The notes beneath the pieces were generated by a model, which had not been told where the DNA came from, did no database searches, and saw only the letters and a program-made list of their open reading frames with translations. The translations under genes were made by a program, and so were the position numbers. From assembly GCA_020632755.1 (NCBI GenBank), contig JACKEY010000007.1:62001-126000 (forward strand): a DNA stretch of 64,000 nucleotides. Reading direction: 5' to 3'. Source of the stretch: Alphaproteobacteria bacterium (GTDB taxonomy: Bacteria; Myxococcota_A; UBA796; UBA2385). The first letter of the stretch is position 1, and every line of letters begins with the position of its first letter. Positions 17,357 to 26,341 of the stretch are shown here, piece after piece.

Positions 17357-19147
17357 GTGCTGGAGCGGCTCATCCAGGCCGCGCGCCGGCCGTGGATCGT
17401 GCTGGCGCTCGGCGTCGGGCTGGTGCTGCCGGGGCTGCTGACCGGCTTCATGGTGGACGACTGGTTCCACCGGGCCGTGATGTTCGACGTGCCCGGGTCG
17501 GTGGGCGAGGGCACGCCGGCCTGGCGGGCGATGTTCACCTTCATGCCCGGGCCCCACGACAACCAGCGCATCGTCGAGCTGGGCGTGATGCCGTGGTGGG
17601 CCGCCCCCGAGGTGCGGGCGGCATTCTTCCGGCCGCTGAGCAGCGCGACCCACCTGCTGGACTTCGCGCTGTGGCGCGACAACGCCGTGCTGCAGCACGC
17701 CCACAGCATCGCCTGGTGGGCCGCCGGGCTGGTGCTGGTCTGGGGGCTGTACCGCCGGCTGCTGGACGACCCCCGGGTCGCCGCGCTGGCCGCCGTGCTG
17801 TTCGCCGTCGACGACTCGCACGCGATGGTGATCGGCTGGATCGCCAACCGCAACGCGCTCCTCTGCCTGGTGTTCGGCGTGCTGGCCGTGTGGTGGCACG
17901 CCGATCGCAAGCCGGTGCGGGCCTTCGTCGCCGCGGCGGTGGGGCTCTGCGCCGGCGAAGCGGCGGTCGGCGCCTTCGCCTACCTGTTCGCCTGGGAGCT
18001 CTGCCAGCGGGACGACGCACTGCTGCGGCGCTTCCTGCGGCTGGTGCCCTACGGCCTGCTGCTGGTGGCGCTGAAGGGCGTGTACGCCGCCTACGGGCTG
18101 GGCGCGTCGGGCAGCGGGCTGTACATCGATCCGGGCGCCTCGCCGGTCGCCTTCCTGGTCGCGCTGGCCGAGCGGTGGCCGATCCTGGGCCTGGCCCAGG
18201 TCGCCGGCGCTCCCATCGACCTGTGGTTGTTCGGCAGCCGGACGGTCCAGCTGACCATGAGCGCGGTCTCGATGATCGTGGTCGTGGCGGTGTCGGCGGG
18301 CATGTGGCGCTGGCTGCGCGGCCGGCCCCAGGTCGCCTTCCTGGCCGTCGGCGCCGCCCTGTCGGCGGTGCCCCTCTGCGGCGCCTTCCCCACCGACCGG
18401 CTCTTGATGTGGCCGAGCGTCGGCGCCTTCGGCCTGCTGGCGACCGCCGTCGTCGCGGTCCTGGGCCCCGTCGGCGGGCCCGAGCAGAAGAGCAACCTGG
18501 TGGGGGCCCTGCTGTTCGTGCACCTGCCGGCCGCCGCCTTCGCCCTGCCGCTGCGGGTGCTGGCGGTGCCCCTGTTCGCCGACTTCTTCCATGCCCCGGC
18601 CCTCGACCTGACCCGCGACGTCGAGCTCGAGGACCAGACCCTGGTCTTCGTCAACGGCATGGAGCTCACGGTGGCGTACACGGGGCTGCTGCGCGAAGCG
18701 GCGAACATCGTGCGCGACGAGCGCGGCATGGACCCGATGCCCGTCGCCGAGAACGTCTGCCAGCTGTCGGGAGTGCTGACCGGCAGCACCATCACGCGCA
18801 TCGACGCGCGCACCCTGCAGGTCGAGCCCGACGGCGGCTTCCTGGCCACCCCGATGGACCGGATGTTCTGGCACCCCGACCACCCCTTCCACGCCGGCCA
18901 GGTGGTGTCCGTGCCCGCGATGTCCGTCGACGTGCTCGAGGTCGATGACGGCCGGCCGTCGCGGGTGCACATGCACTTCGCCGAGCCGCTGGACGGCGGC
19001 GGCTACCGCTTCGTGGTGCTGGCCGACGGGCGGTGGGGGGAGTGGACGCCGCCGCCGGTGGGGGAGAGCGTCCGGGTCGAGCCGGGCCTGTACCTGCCGC
19101 GCTGGCGGATCACCGATGCCGCGGGCGAGGTGGTGCTGGGGGAGTGA
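17357..19147 (+). CDS. Polytopic membrane protein, possible GT-C glycosyltransferase
   Basis: The 596-residue protein (GTG start, 1 bp after the protease stop) has a TM helix, an early acidic loop VDDWFHR (about 31-37), then FRPLSSATHLLDFALW (about 87-102) and about ten further TMs to about residue 395. A soluble C-terminal domain follows. An acidic pair in the first external loop plus the FRPL block is typical of PMT-like GT-C glycosyltransferases and of related TPR-linked membrane proteins, so protein or lipid glycosylation is a guess. No nucleotide-binding motif is seen. The start could also be internal. It may share the protease transcript. Confidence 0.6.
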   Translation: MLERLIQAARRPWIVLALGVGLVLPGLLTGFMVDDWFHRAVMFDVPGSVGEGTPAWRAMFTFMPGPHDNQRIVELGVMPWWAAPEVRAAFFRPLSSATHLLDFALWRDNAVLQHAHSIAWWAAGLVLVWGLYRRLLDDPRVAALAAVLFAVDDSHAMVIGWIANRNALLCLVFGVLAVWWHADRKPVRAFVAAAVGLCAGEAAVGAFAYLFAWELCQRDDALLRRFLRLVPYGLLLVALKGVYAAYGLGASGSGLYIDPGASPVAFLVALAERWPILGLAQVAGAPIDLWLFGSRTVQLTMSAVSMIVVVAVSAGMWRWLRGRPQVAFLAVGAALSAVPLCGAFPTDRLLMWPSVGAFGLLATAVVAVLGPVGGPEQKSNLVGALLFVHLPAAAFALPLRVLAVPLFADFFHAPALDLTRDVELEDQTLVFVNGMELTVAYTGLLREAANIVRDERGMDPMPVAENVCQLSGVLTGSTITRIDARTLQVEPDGGFLATPMDRMFWHPDHPFHAGQVVSVPAMSVDVLEVDDGRPSRVHMHFAEPLDGGGYRFVVLADGRWGEWTPPPVGESVRVEPGLYLPRWRITDAAGEVVLGE

Positions 19148-19200
19148 GGGGTTCCGAGGGCGGGCCCCGTGCTAGGGATCCGGGGACCGAGGAGCCTCCG

Positions 19201-20886
19201 ATGTCGCTGCCCCCCCACTCCGAGCCCCGCCCCGATCACGTCGCGACCTTCCTGCAGGAAGGCCCCCTGCCGGTCGATCTGTACCTGGCCGACGACGCGC
19301 TGCGCGACGAGATCGCCCGCCGGGTCCCCGCGGAGCTGCGCCCCGACGCCGACCGGCGGCTGTCCCAGCTGGGCCACCTGACGGCTGGCCCGCTGTGGAC
19401 CCTGTCCCGCCAGGCCGAGGCCGAGCAGCCGGAGCTGCTGCACTACGACCCCTGGGGCCGGCGCATCGACGCCATCAAGGTGTCCCCGGCCTGGGACGCC
19501 CTGGCCGCGGTCTCGGCCCAGCACGGCATCGTGGCCACGGGCTACGACGACGCGCTGGGCGTGCACGCCCGCGTCGTCCAGGCCGGGCTCATCCACCTGT
19601 TCAGCGCGACCAGCGCCATCTTCAGCTGTCCGCTGGCGATGACCGATGCCGCCGCCCGCGTCCTGCTGGACATCGGCCCCGACACGCTGCGTGACCGGCT
19701 GGTGCCGCGGCTGCTCTCGGACAACCCCGAGACCTTCATCACCAGCGGCCAGTGGATGACCGAGCGCCCCGGCGGCAGCGACGTCGGCCGCACCGAGACC
19801 ATCGCGGTGCCCACGGGCGACGGCGATCCCCACTACACCCTGCACGGCGTGAAGTGGTTCACCAGCGCCACCACCAGCGAGATGGCGCTGACCCTGGCCC
19901 GCGTCGTCGACGCGGACGGCAACGCCGTGCCCGGCAGCCGCGGCCTGACCATGTTCCTGGTCGAGGTCGAGCGCGCCGCCCACGGCGGACTCGACGGCAT
20001 CCAGGTGCGGCGGCTCAAGGACAAGCTCGGCACCAAGGCGCTGCCGACCGCCGAGCTGTCCCTGGACGGCCTGCAGGCGCACCGGCTGGGTCCCATCGGC
20101 CGCGGCGTGCCCAGCATCAGCACCATGCTGCACATCACCCGCTACTGGAACAGCTGCTCCAGCAGCAGCGCGATGGCCCAGGCCACCTTCCTGGCCCGCG
20201 ACTACGCCACCCGCCGCGAGGCCTTCGGCCGGCCGATCATCGAGCACCCGCTGCACCAGCGCACCCTGGCCGACATGGAAGCCGAGACCGCGGGCGCCCT
20301 GGCCCTGTGCATGGAGATCGCGAGCCTGCTGGGCCGCCACGAGCACGGCCAGCTGTCCGAGGCCGACGCCAAGGTCCTGCGGGCCCTGCTGCCGGTCACC
20401 AAGCTCACGACCGGAAAGCAGGCCGTCGCCGTCACCAGCGAGGGCCTCGAGGCCTTCGGCGGCGCCGGCTACGTCGAGGACACGGGCCTGCCGCGCATGC
20501 TGCGCGACGCCCAGGTGCTGCCGATCTGGGAGGGCACGACCAATGTGCTGTCCCTGGACCTGCTGCGGGCGGAAGCGAAGGAGGGCGCCCTGTCCGCCAT
20601 GATCGGCGCGCTCGGGCGCCGGGTGGCGGCCCTGGACCGAGCGCTGGGTCCCGAGATCGACCTGGTCGCGGCGGTCTTCCAGAGCCTGGCCGGCCGGCTG
20701 GCCGAGCTGGCCGAAGACGGCGACCGCGCCGCGATGGAGTGGGAGGCGCGCCGGATCGGCCTGGCGACCGGTCACCTGTGGCAGGCGACCCTGCTGGCCG
20801 AGACCGCGACCCACGCCGGCAGCGACGCGGCCGCGGCGCGGTTCCGGACCTTCAGCCGGAACCGGCTGGGCGGGCCGCTGGCCTGA
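19201..20886 (+). CDS. AidB-like acyl-CoA dehydrogenase
   Basis: The 561-residue flavoenzyme is longer than ordinary acyl-CoA dehydrogenases (about 380) and has the AidB-type signature MTERPGGSDVG (about 183-194). The three domains follow in order: N-terminal helices (1-170), beta domain (175-300) and C-terminal helices (to about 470), with an extra tail. The catalytic-base Glu of the family is present in IWEGTTN (about 443), and AFGGAGYVED precedes it. E. coli AidB is linked to alkylation stress; most distant members are FAD acyl-CoA dehydrogenases of unknown substrate. The start ATG 19201 follows GGAGCC. The coding region is preceded by a 53-bp gap, so it may be its own unit. Confidence 0.88.
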   Translation: MSLPPHSEPRPDHVATFLQEGPLPVDLYLADDALRDEIARRVPAELRPDADRRLSQLGHLTAGPLWTLSRQAEAEQPELLHYDPWGRRIDAIKVSPAWDALAAVSAQHGIVATGYDDALGVHARVVQAGLIHLFSATSAIFSCPLAMTDAAARVLLDIGPDTLRDRLVPRLLSDNPETFITSGQWMTERPGGSDVGRTETIAVPTGDGDPHYTLHGVKWFTSATTSEMALTLARVVDADGNAVPGSRGLTMFLVEVERAAHGGLDGIQVRRLKDKLGTKALPTAELSLDGLQAHRLGPIGRGVPSISTMLHITRYWNSCSSSSAMAQATFLARDYATRREAFGRPIIEHPLHQRTLADMEAETAGALALCMEIASLLGRHEHGQLSEADAKVLRALLPVTKLTTGKQAVAVTSEGLEAFGGAGYVEDTGLPRMLRDAQVLPIWEGTTNVLSLDLLRAEAKEGALSAMIGALGRRVAALDRALGPEIDLVAAVFQSLAGRLAELAEDGDRAAMEWEARRIGLATGHLWQATLLAETATHAGSDAAAARFRTFSRNRLGGPLA

Positions 20887-20955
20887 GCCTTCCCCTCTCT
20901 CGTCTTCGTCGAGCGGGCCGGGCATCGCGCCGGCCCCGCTGGTGGGTACGCCGAC

Positions 20956-23136
20956 ATGCTGATGTCCATGCTGGTGGTCCTGGCCGCGCAGGCAGCGCCT
21001 CCGACCCTGGAGCAAGCGCTCTCGAAGCGCTCCCCCCTGCTCGAGGGCACGCCCTACGATGCCCTCTACGCCTTGTCCGAGGACGACATGGCTGCGGTGG
21101 ACTGGGAGATCGGCTGCTCGCTGAACTCCGGGGCGGGGGCCTTCGCGATGGATCTCACCGCGGGCTCGCTGCGGTCCATCGAGTGGTACGGCGACGAGCG
21201 GGTCGACCTCGTGGTGGTCGAGCCCGCCTCGCTGCCCGAGGGTACCGATGCGGCCGGACAGGCTGCCGCGCTCGGGCTGCAGCTCGGCCCGGTCGTCGTC
21301 CAGCTGCGGCGCTTCACCTGGCCCAAGTGCCACCGCCTGCCTCCGTTCCAATGGCTGGCGTCGACGGATCGCCCGGACGTCCTCCTCGAGCTCGACGGCG
21401 ACCGGGTGACCGGCCTGGTGCTGCTCTCCGGCCGGACCGTGAAGGCGCTCCAGAAGACCGAGACCTCCCTGATCGTCGCGTCGGGCCCGACCCTGTGGAC
21501 CGTCGACGGGCTGTGGCAGGACCTGGCGAGGATCGAGGGCTACGAAGGTGCTGCGGCTGCCTTGATCCAGGCCCGCCATCGGCGCGCGGACCAGGGCCCG
21601 CGCGGGGAGGAGCGCATCGCGGCCCTGCGCGATCGTGTGGGGGTCGAGGGGCTCGGCGGGGCCGTGTCGCCCGAAGACGCCCTGGCCGCTCTCCAGGCTG
21701 GGGACGCCGCGGCCCTCGAAGCTGCGGTCGGCGCGGCCGACGCGACCCTCGCGGGCCCGGACCCGGTCGCCTGGCTCCGTGGGCATGCCGCCTTGCGCGC
21801 GGCCGTCGAGGCGGCCCCGCGCGCCGCCGTCGCCGCCCAGCTACCAAGGGTGCGTGCCTACGAGGCCCGGCTGGCGGCGCAGCTGCGGAACCGCGGCGCG
21901 AGCGACGACGCCCAGGGGCTGCTGTGGTCGTCGGCAGCCCTGGCGCTGGCGCCGTCCGAGGCGGAGCGGGCCGCGCTGCAGGCCCGCACCGACCGCTTCC
22001 TGCTGGGCCTGACGCCCGTGGTGCAGGGGGACGCGTTGCTGGCCGACGCCGTGGACGAGGCCTGGGACGACCTGGTGCGACGGGTGCGCCGTCCCGGCGG
22101 CCCCGGCCTGGACGGCCCTCGCCGCTCGGCCGCCGACGCCGTGGGGGCCACGCCCGTGCGGCTCTCCAGCACCCCGGCGGTGACCGACTCGAAGAGCTCG
22201 ACCCGACGGTTCACGGACCGTCGGGGGGGCAACGACATGCAGCACCGCGACAACTCCGCGGCGGTCGCGGCCTGGCAGGCGGAGCTCGACCGACTCGACG
22301 CCGACATCGCGGAGTGGCACCGCACCCACCCCGACGGCGGGTTCCACAACGACGTCACCTACCTCGAGCAGCTGCAGCGCTTCCGCAGCGAGCAGCTGGC
22401 CCGCCGACCGCCCGACACGCGGGTCGACAACGACTGGTGGGACGTCAGCTGGGAGGTCGTCTGCCGCAGCCTGGAGGGCACGGCGCGCACGACGGTCTCG
22501 CTCGAAGGGGCCGGACGACAGGTCGAGGTGGTCGCGACGGCGGGGCCGATCGAGGGCTGCCAGCACGACGCCGTGCCGAAGCTCGGCATGCCTGCCGAGG
22601 ACCGTCGGCCCACCGACCGTTGGTTCCGTGAGGAAGAGCTGCCCGCCGCCCTGCGGCTGCAGGTCCGGGCCCCGGCCCGCGAGCTCGTGACGGCCTGGTG
22701 GAGCGAGCGGGTCCTGGAAGGAGTGGACGACCCGGTGGAGCGGGGCATCCGCGAGGCGTGGTTGCTCGGCCGCGGCAGCTTGCCGGTGGTGCTGCCGACG
22801 GGGCCGATCGACGTCGGCCCGCCGCCGTCCGCCGAGGGCCCGACGGATGCGGCCACGCCGTCCCTGCGGCCGCCCACCGACCCAGAGCTCGCCCAGCTCA
22901 TCGTCGCGCTCGACGCCCGCTGCCGGGCGCGCGGCGAGCGCTGCGACTCCCTGCGCGGCATCTGTCAGGAGTACGGTCTGAGCAAGATCACGACCACCGC
23001 CGCTGCCTGCCGGGCCCGGGTCGAGGCGCCGTACCCGGACGACTACCGGCCCGCGCCGCCGCCCTGGCTGATGTGGGCCGGCTGTCGGGCCTGGGCCGAA
23101 GGAGACGGCATGCTCCAGTACTGCGACACCCTCTGA
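20956..23136 (+). CDS. Exported protein of unknown function
   Basis: The 726-residue protein starts with a short hydrophobic signal (about 1-14, AAQAAP). It is mostly soluble, Ala/Arg/Glu-rich and probably helical, with two halves of about 360 residues. Each half has a Cys-containing segment (WEIGCS near 51, WEVVCRS near 495), suggesting an ancient duplication. The C-terminus holds several cysteines (CRARGERCDS, GICQEYG, GCRAWAEG) that could form disulphides. No family is recognised. Alternative starts exist at 20962 and 20968. It converges with the next minus-strand gene. Confidence 0.6.
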   Translation: MLMSMLVVLAAQAAPPTLEQALSKRSPLLEGTPYDALYALSEDDMAAVDWEIGCSLNSGAGAFAMDLTAGSLRSIEWYGDERVDLVVVEPASLPEGTDAAGQAAALGLQLGPVVVQLRRFTWPKCHRLPPFQWLASTDRPDVLLELDGDRVTGLVLLSGRTVKALQKTETSLIVASGPTLWTVDGLWQDLARIEGYEGAAAALIQARHRRADQGPRGEERIAALRDRVGVEGLGGAVSPEDALAALQAGDAAALEAAVGAADATLAGPDPVAWLRGHAALRAAVEAAPRAAVAAQLPRVRAYEARLAAQLRNRGASDDAQGLLWSSAALALAPSEAERAALQARTDRFLLGLTPVVQGDALLADAVDEAWDDLVRRVRRPGGPGLDGPRRSAADAVGATPVRLSSTPAVTDSKSSTRRFTDRRGGNDMQHRDNSAAVAAWQAELDRLDADIAEWHRTHPDGGFHNDVTYLEQLQRFRSEQLARRPPDTRVDNDWWDVSWEVVCRSLEGTARTTVSLEGAGRQVEVVATAGPIEGCQHDAVPKLGMPAEDRRPTDRWFREEELPAALRLQVRAPARELVTAWWSERVLEGVDDPVERGIREAWLLGRGSLPVVLPTGPIDVGPPPSAEGPTDAATPSLRPPTDPELAQLIVALDARCRARGERCDSLRGICQEYGLSKITTTAAACRARVEAPYPDDYRPAPPPWLMWAGCRAWAEGDGMLQYCDTL

Positions 23137-23167
23137 ACCTGGAACGCCTCGAACACGCTGTCGGGCG

Positions 23168-24043
23168 CTACCAGAACTTCCACCAGGGCTTCGGCGGCTC
23201 CGGATCGTCCTCGTCGACGGCCGGGACCAGCGCGGCCTGGGCGCTGGCGATGACCTCGGTCCAGTGGTCCTCCGGCACCGGGTCCAGGAAGTACTGCTTC
23301 TCGTCCATGGGCCGGACGTCCAGGACCGTGGGAAGCAGGTCGCGCGGGATGATCAGCGGCTCGTTGCCCACGGCCAGGGCGAAGCGCTCGACGTCGGGCA
23401 GCAGGTAGCGCACCCCGGGGCCGATCACGGCCATCGTGAACCCGTCGCCGTCCTTGCCGACCTTCATCACCGACGCCTCGAAGATGCCGTCCTGGCGCGG
23501 GAACTGGCTGGCGAGCAGGTCGGCCGCCAGCACCTCGTTCAGGTCGCCGCCCCGGGCCCGCAGCCGCGCCAGGTGCACGGGCCCCACGTGGTAGGGGCGG
23601 ACCGCTCCGGGCAGCGTGACCACCGAGCCGTCCCGATCGACCATGCCCGTGAGCGTGCGCAGGCCGTACAGCCACTGCTGGGCGCACCAGGCGGCGTCGC
23701 AGGTCGCGAGCGCCCGGGACAGCGGCATCAGGCCGCCTTCTTCGAGCTCCACGACGGCGTCGTCGCCCGGCGCCGTCGTGCGGACCAGCGCCAGCGCCAG
23801 GTCGATGTCGGCCCGGCTGCTGCAGGCCATGATGCGCACGACCAGTGCTTCTTCGTTCCGATTGACCTCGACCCCGCGCGCGCTCTGGCCCGCCAGGGAC
23901 AGGTGCAGGATGCCCCGGGGCCAGGGGCCCGCGAGATCGACCTCCTCGCTCACCGAGACGGCGCCCATGCCGCACTGGTCGAGGACCTCGGCGAGGGTCC
24001 AGCCCGCGAGGCTGGGGGAGGGGACGGCGATGGAGTAGCTCAT
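23168..24043 (-). CDS. Cytosolic protein of unknown function, FW-type C-terminus
   Basis: The 291-residue protein has no signal or TM. The first half is mixed alpha/beta. The second half contains a patterned region (VRYLLPDVERFALAV, about 205-220), and the tail is acidic and Pro-rich ending PPKPWWKFW. Proteins of this shape, often with a DUF-type suppressor or type VI-like label, occur in Myxococcota, but I do not recognise a named family. It lies 34 bp downstream of another unknown minus-strand gene with which it is probably co-transcribed. Confidence 0.55.
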   Translation of the reverse strand: MSYSIAVPSPSLAGWTLAEVLDQCGMGAVSVSEEVDLAGPWPRGILHLSLAGQSARGVEVNRNEEALVVRIMACSSRADIDLALALVRTTAPGDDAVVELEEGGLMPLSRALATCDAAWCAQQWLYGLRTLTGMVDRDGSVVTLPGAVRPYHVGPVHLARLRARGGDLNEVLAADLLASQFPRQDGIFEASVMKVGKDGDGFTMAVIGPGVRYLLPDVERFALAVGNEPLIIPRDLLPTVLDVRPMDEKQYFLDPVPEDHWTEVIASAQAALVPAVDEDDPEPPKPWWKFW

Positions 24044-24077
24044 GGGGTGGGCTGGTCCGGGAGGAGGTCGAGGGCGC

Positions 24078-24845
24078 TCACGGGATCGGCGGCCCGTCGA
24101 GCAGGGCGTGCAGGGAAGCGAAGCGCGGATCCCCGTCGGGGAGCCGGCTGCGGAGCAGGCCCAGGTCCAGGGCCTCGCCGGCCGCGGGCCCGCCGAGCAG
24201 GCCGAGCAGGGCGTCCAGGTCCCCGTCGCCGTCGAGCAGCGCGTCTTCGGCCAGGAAGCCGAACAGCGCGCTGCCCCCGGCGGTCGGCAGGGGCACGACG
24301 CCGTGGTCCAGCTCGTCGATGAACGGCTCGTCGGCGACCACGCCCTTGGGCGGGGCGTAGACGACGTGGGTCTCGGGGGTCAGCAGCAGGCGCGCGACGG
24401 GCAGGCCCGTGCGCAGGGCCGCCCACGACGTCGGCAGCCGCTGCACGCCGACGCTGCCCACCCGGGTGACGAAGCTCGTGCTGCTGGTCGACCGCGGCGC
24501 CAGCTCGAACACGCCGGCCTGGCCGGCCCCCAGGTGCAGGGCAGGGCTGGCCAGGCGCTGGCCGCCGCGGCCCCAGGGCAGGCCGGTCAAGGCGCCGTCT
24601 TCGGCCACCGTGTGCCCGACCCGCCAGGTCCACCGGTGGTTGGCCGGTACGTCGCGCCCGTCGATGCGGTGGGCCTCGCTCAGGGTGCCGGTGGGGCACA
24701 GGAACTGCAGCTGCAGCGCGACGGCGTGGGGCTCGAGGTTCGCCACGGTCAGCACGAAGCGCCGGCTGGCGACGTACTCCCAGCTGCGCGTGTCCTGGGT
24801 CGCCGGGCCGGTGCTCAGGTCGAAGGTGCTGATGGGCTGGGACAT
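24078..24845 (-). CDS. Cytosolic protein of unknown function
   Basis: The 255-residue protein has no signal, no TM and no catalytic motif. The N-terminal half is beta-rich (VLTVANLEPHAVALQLQF, about 31-48), resembling an Ig-like fold. The C-terminal half is Leu/Gly-rich and probably helical. It sits directly upstream of the 291-residue unknown gene in the same orientation, so the two likely work together; nothing further can be inferred from sequence. Confidence 0.55.
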   Translation of the reverse strand: MSQPISTFDLSTGPATQDTRSWEYVASRRFVLTVANLEPHAVALQLQFLCPTGTLSEAHRIDGRDVPANHRWTWRVGHTVAEDGALTGLPWGRGGQRLASPALHLGAGQAGVFELAPRSTSSTSFVTRVGSVGVQRLPTSWAALRTGLPVARLLLTPETHVVYAPPKGVVADEPFIDELDHGVVPLPTAGGSALFGFLAEDALLDGDGDLDALLGLLGGPAAGEALDLGLLRSRLPDGDPRFASLHALLDGPPIP

Positions 24846-24913
24846 GGGCGCTCCTGCGGGAGCGCGATGCTATCCGGCGGCGGGTCGGTCCAGGGGGCCC
24901 GTCGCGGCCGCGG

Positions 24914-25792
24914 TCAGGGGGGCTGCGGCGCGACGCCTTCCATCAGCCAGCGTGCGATGGCCCGGCGGTCCTCGGCGGAGATGACGGCGGTGCCGTGCTC
25001 GACGACGCCCATCATCTCGCCGCCCACGAAGTCGCCGTCCGGCAGGATGCCCAGGTCCAGCAGCGCTTCCCAGTCGTCGGCCGTCCAGCCGCCGAGCGCG
25101 TCTTCGTGGGGCGTGATGTTCGGCCCCGGCTCGGGCGGTAGCTCGCTGCCGGCCAGCGCCTTGCGGTCGATCCGTCCGCCGCGTCCGTTGCGGGGCGTGT
25201 GGCACTCGCCGCAGTGGGCCACGGCTTCCACCAGGTAGCGGCCGCGGTTCAGCTCGGCGTCCAGCCGGGGATCGTCCCGCAGCGCGCCCCGGTCCAGCTC
25301 CAGCAGCTTCCACAGGCCCAGCACGCTGCGGCGGCGGTACCGGGTCAGCGCATGGTCGAGGGAGGGCTGGGCGACGGGGGCGATGGTCTGCACGAAGGCC
25401 CACAGGTCGGCCAGGTCGTCGTCGTGGAGCTTCGTGTACGAGGGGTAGGGGAAGGCCGGATAGTAGTGCCGGCCGTCCGGGCTGCGGCCGCGCCGCATGG
25501 CGTCGACGAAGTCCGGCCAGGTCCAGCCGCCGATGCCGTGGTCGGGGTCCTGGGTGATGTTCGGCCCGTGGAAGACGCCGTAGGGCGTCTCCAGCGCGTA
25601 GCCGCCGGCGTAGGGCGCCCCGCCCGCGGCGGTGTGGCAGCTCGCGCAGTTGGCCAGCGCCGCAAGCTCGGCCCCGCGGGCGGCGTCGCCAGCGGGTGCG
25701 GAGACAGCGGGGGCGGAGTCAGCGGGGGCGGAGTCAGCGGACGCCGCCCCCGCGACGGGGACGGCGAGCGCGGCGACGAGCGCGAGCAGCAC
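24914..25792 (-). CDS. Dihaem cytochrome c
   Basis: The 292-residue protein (GTG start 25792) has a signal peptide, an Ala/Ser/Pro linker made of SAPADSAPAV-like repeats, and two cytochrome c domains with haem motifs CASCH (about 49-53) and CGECH (about 195-199). PNITQD- and PNITPHED-type stretches follow, as in cytochrome subunits of membrane dehydrogenases (alcohol, gluconate, sorbitol). It probably carries electrons in the periplasm. No dehydrogenase subunit is adjacent. The gene begins directly at the end of the cytochrome c' gene, so they form an operon. Confidence 0.87.
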   Translation of the reverse strand: MLLALVAALAVPVAGAASADSAPADSAPAVSAPAGDAARGAELAALANCASCHTAAGGAPYAGGYALETPYGVFHGPNITQDPDHGIGGWTWPDFVDAMRRGRSPDGRHYYPAFPYPSYTKLHDDDLADLWAFVQTIAPVAQPSLDHALTRYRRRSVLGLWKLLELDRGALRDDPRLDAELNRGRYLVEAVAHCGECHTPRNGRGGRIDRKALAGSELPPEPGPNITPHEDALGGWTADDWEALLDLGILPDGDFVGGEMMGVVEHGTAVISAEDRRAIARWLMEGVAPQPP

Positions 25793-26290
25793 TCAGTGGT
25801 CGTCCTTGCGGAAGTTGTCGTGGCAGCCGCCGCAGCTCTTGCCGACGTTGCGGAAGGCGCCCGAGAACACCTTCATGTCGCCGCCCTCGGCGGCGGTCAC
25901 CAGGGCGGCGCTGCTGTCCTGGAAGGCCTTGGTCGCGGCGGCGAAGCCTTCCGGGTCGGTCCAGATGGTGGCCAGGGCTTCGGTGTCCTTGACCGCATCG
26001 GGCCCGGTGCCCTTCGGGAACAGGTGGGGCACGGTCGTGCTCATCGCCTGCAGTGCGATGGCGTGGGACTTCATGTCGACCTGCCGGACGGGGGCTTCGC
26101 CCTTGACCATCATGGACAGCGCCTTCATGTGTGCGCCGATGCCCTCGAAGACCTCGTGGCGGTAGGCGTAGACCTTCTGCGCGTCCAGCTGGATGCTGGC
26201 CGCGGGGGCGTCGTCGCCGGCGCTGGCGGGAAGGGCGAGGGACAGGGCGAGGAGCAGCGTCACGGGCGATCCGGGGAGGGAGGGTGGCAT
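25793..26290 (-). CDS. Cytochrome c'
   Basis: The 165-residue protein has a signal peptide (about 1-25, ASAGDD), an all-helical body, and a single C-terminal haem motif CGGCH in SCGGCHDNFR, the hallmark of class II cytochrome c' where the haem is near the C-terminus. These proteins are five-coordinate and bind NO or CO, or serve as soluble carriers. It is co-transcribed with the dihaem cytochrome, whose start abuts its stop. The chosen ATG at 26290 gives a longish signal; a GTG a few codons on would also work. Confidence 0.87.
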   Translation of the reverse strand: MPPSLPGSPVTLLLALSLALPASAGDDAPAASIQLDAQKVYAYRHEVFEGIGAHMKALSMMVKGEAPVRQVDMKSHAIALQAMSTTVPHLFPKGTGPDAVKDTEALATIWTDPEGFAAATKAFQDSSAALVTAAEGGDMKVFSGAFRNVGKSCGGCHDNFRKDDH

Positions 26291-26315
26291 CGAAGCACCG
26301 ACGGCCCGTACCCCA

Positions 26316-26333
26316 TTCCCGGGCGGCCCGGAA
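26316..26333 (-). terminator. Possible terminator hairpin between the amidohydrolase and cytochrome genes
   Basis: An inverted repeat TTCC-c-GGG / CCC-GGAA with a 3-base loop lies just past the stop of the upstream minus-strand gene. No T-tract is seen, so this is weak. Confidence 0.3.
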
Positions 26334-26341
26334 TCCGGGAC

